Origin: Cladorrhinum sp. PSN259 | Lineage: Eukaryota > Ascomycota > Sordariomycetes > Sordariales > Podosporaceae | Length of the DNA: 16,911 bases | Direction: 5' to 3' | Assembly (NCBI GenBank): GCA_033725935.1 | Contig: MU867166.1 | Location: 1-16,911 of the forward strand | Shown: in pieces, positions 16,835 through 16,911 of the stretch | How positions within the stretch are numbered: the stretch's first letter is position 1 | How the letters are laid out: each line of letters begins with the position of its first letter | The notes under the pieces: model-generated | Told to the model about the DNA's origin: nothing | The model's input: only the letters and a program-made list of their open reading frames with translations | Databases searched by the model: none | Position numbers and translations under genes: made by a program

Positions 16835-16911
16835 AAGCTGCAGGGTCCCTACTGGGCTCAGTAGTAGAGACTAGGCTACAGGGAGCTGTGCCCTGTAGTG
16901 GTGCGTAGCGG
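16835..16911 (-). repeat. Right edge copy of the hairpin-rich repeat
   Basis: It is the reverse complement of 20-95 with three differences. It begins AAGCTGCAGGG at its inner end, the same inner boundary as the left copy, but abuts a different position of Gypsy pol. The window ends inside the repeat. The palindromes CTACTGGGCTCAGTAG and CTACAGGG/CCCTGTAG are present. Confidence 0.7.

Noticed and set aside
1..16911. Large DNA transposon with terminal inverted repeats and cargo
   Set aside because: No transposase or tyrosine recombinase is visible and all contents are LTR retroelement fragments. The edge repeats are reported only as inverted repeats.

Overview
The window is a nest of dead LTR retrotransposons from what looks like a filamentous ascomycete (Pezizomycotina) genome. 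I see no host gene, tRNA, rRNA or CRISPR array. The long reading frames are recognisable pol genes that stay in one frame for kilobases but carry many internal stops. Almost all of these are TAA or TAG, standing where Gln (CAA/CAG) or Trp (TGG) is expected. CpG stays abundant. This is the two-strand CpA-to-TpA pattern of repeat-induced point mutation (RIP), a fungal genome-defence process. The exact species cannot be read from the sequence.

Layout. Both window edges lie in inverted copies (about 76 nt) of the same hairpin-rich repeat. Inside the left copy come: a Ty3/Gypsy protease-RT fragment (97-873); an LTR (874-1372); a Gypsy integrase-chromodomain fragment (1373-2519); an antisense coiled-coil frame (2542-3135, minus); a second LTR (3197-3684); a longer Gypsy RT-RNase H-integrase-chromodomain fragment (3685-6050); a second antisense frame (6071-6666, minus); a third LTR (6727-7207); an inverted LTR with its own copy of the antisense frame (7208-8228); and a fourth LTR (8229-8444), which is cut off by a complete Ty1/Copia element (8445-13894). 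To the right, on the minus strand, lie a Gag-like fragment (13895-14457), a possible leader with a primer-binding site, and another Gypsy RT-RNase H-integrase fragment (14536-16834).

The Copia element has two 264-bp LTRs that appear identical, a polypurine tract, and one continuous Gag-Pol frame with recognisable zinc knuckle, protease, integrase, reverse transcriptase and RNase H, interrupted by roughly thirty stops. The Gypsy family is a chromovirus (chromodomain at the integrase C-terminus) with LTRs of about 480-500 bp bounded by TGTTAC and GTAACA.

The most interesting signals are linked. First, every Gypsy LTR has, at the same place between a CCAAT-like box and an AT-rich TATA-like stretch, a doubled palindromic cassette built from short repeated words; the architecture is the same but the word differs between copies. 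Second, between the chromodomain and the 3' LTR, three copies carry an antisense frame of about 197 codons for a basic coiled-coil protein whose ends are conserved and whose middle is divergent. Third, the antisense-frame variant and the LTR cassette class match in all three copies that retain both, although pol itself is much more conserved. This could be a linked, swappable regulator/target module, or simple subfamily history; three copies cannot decide.
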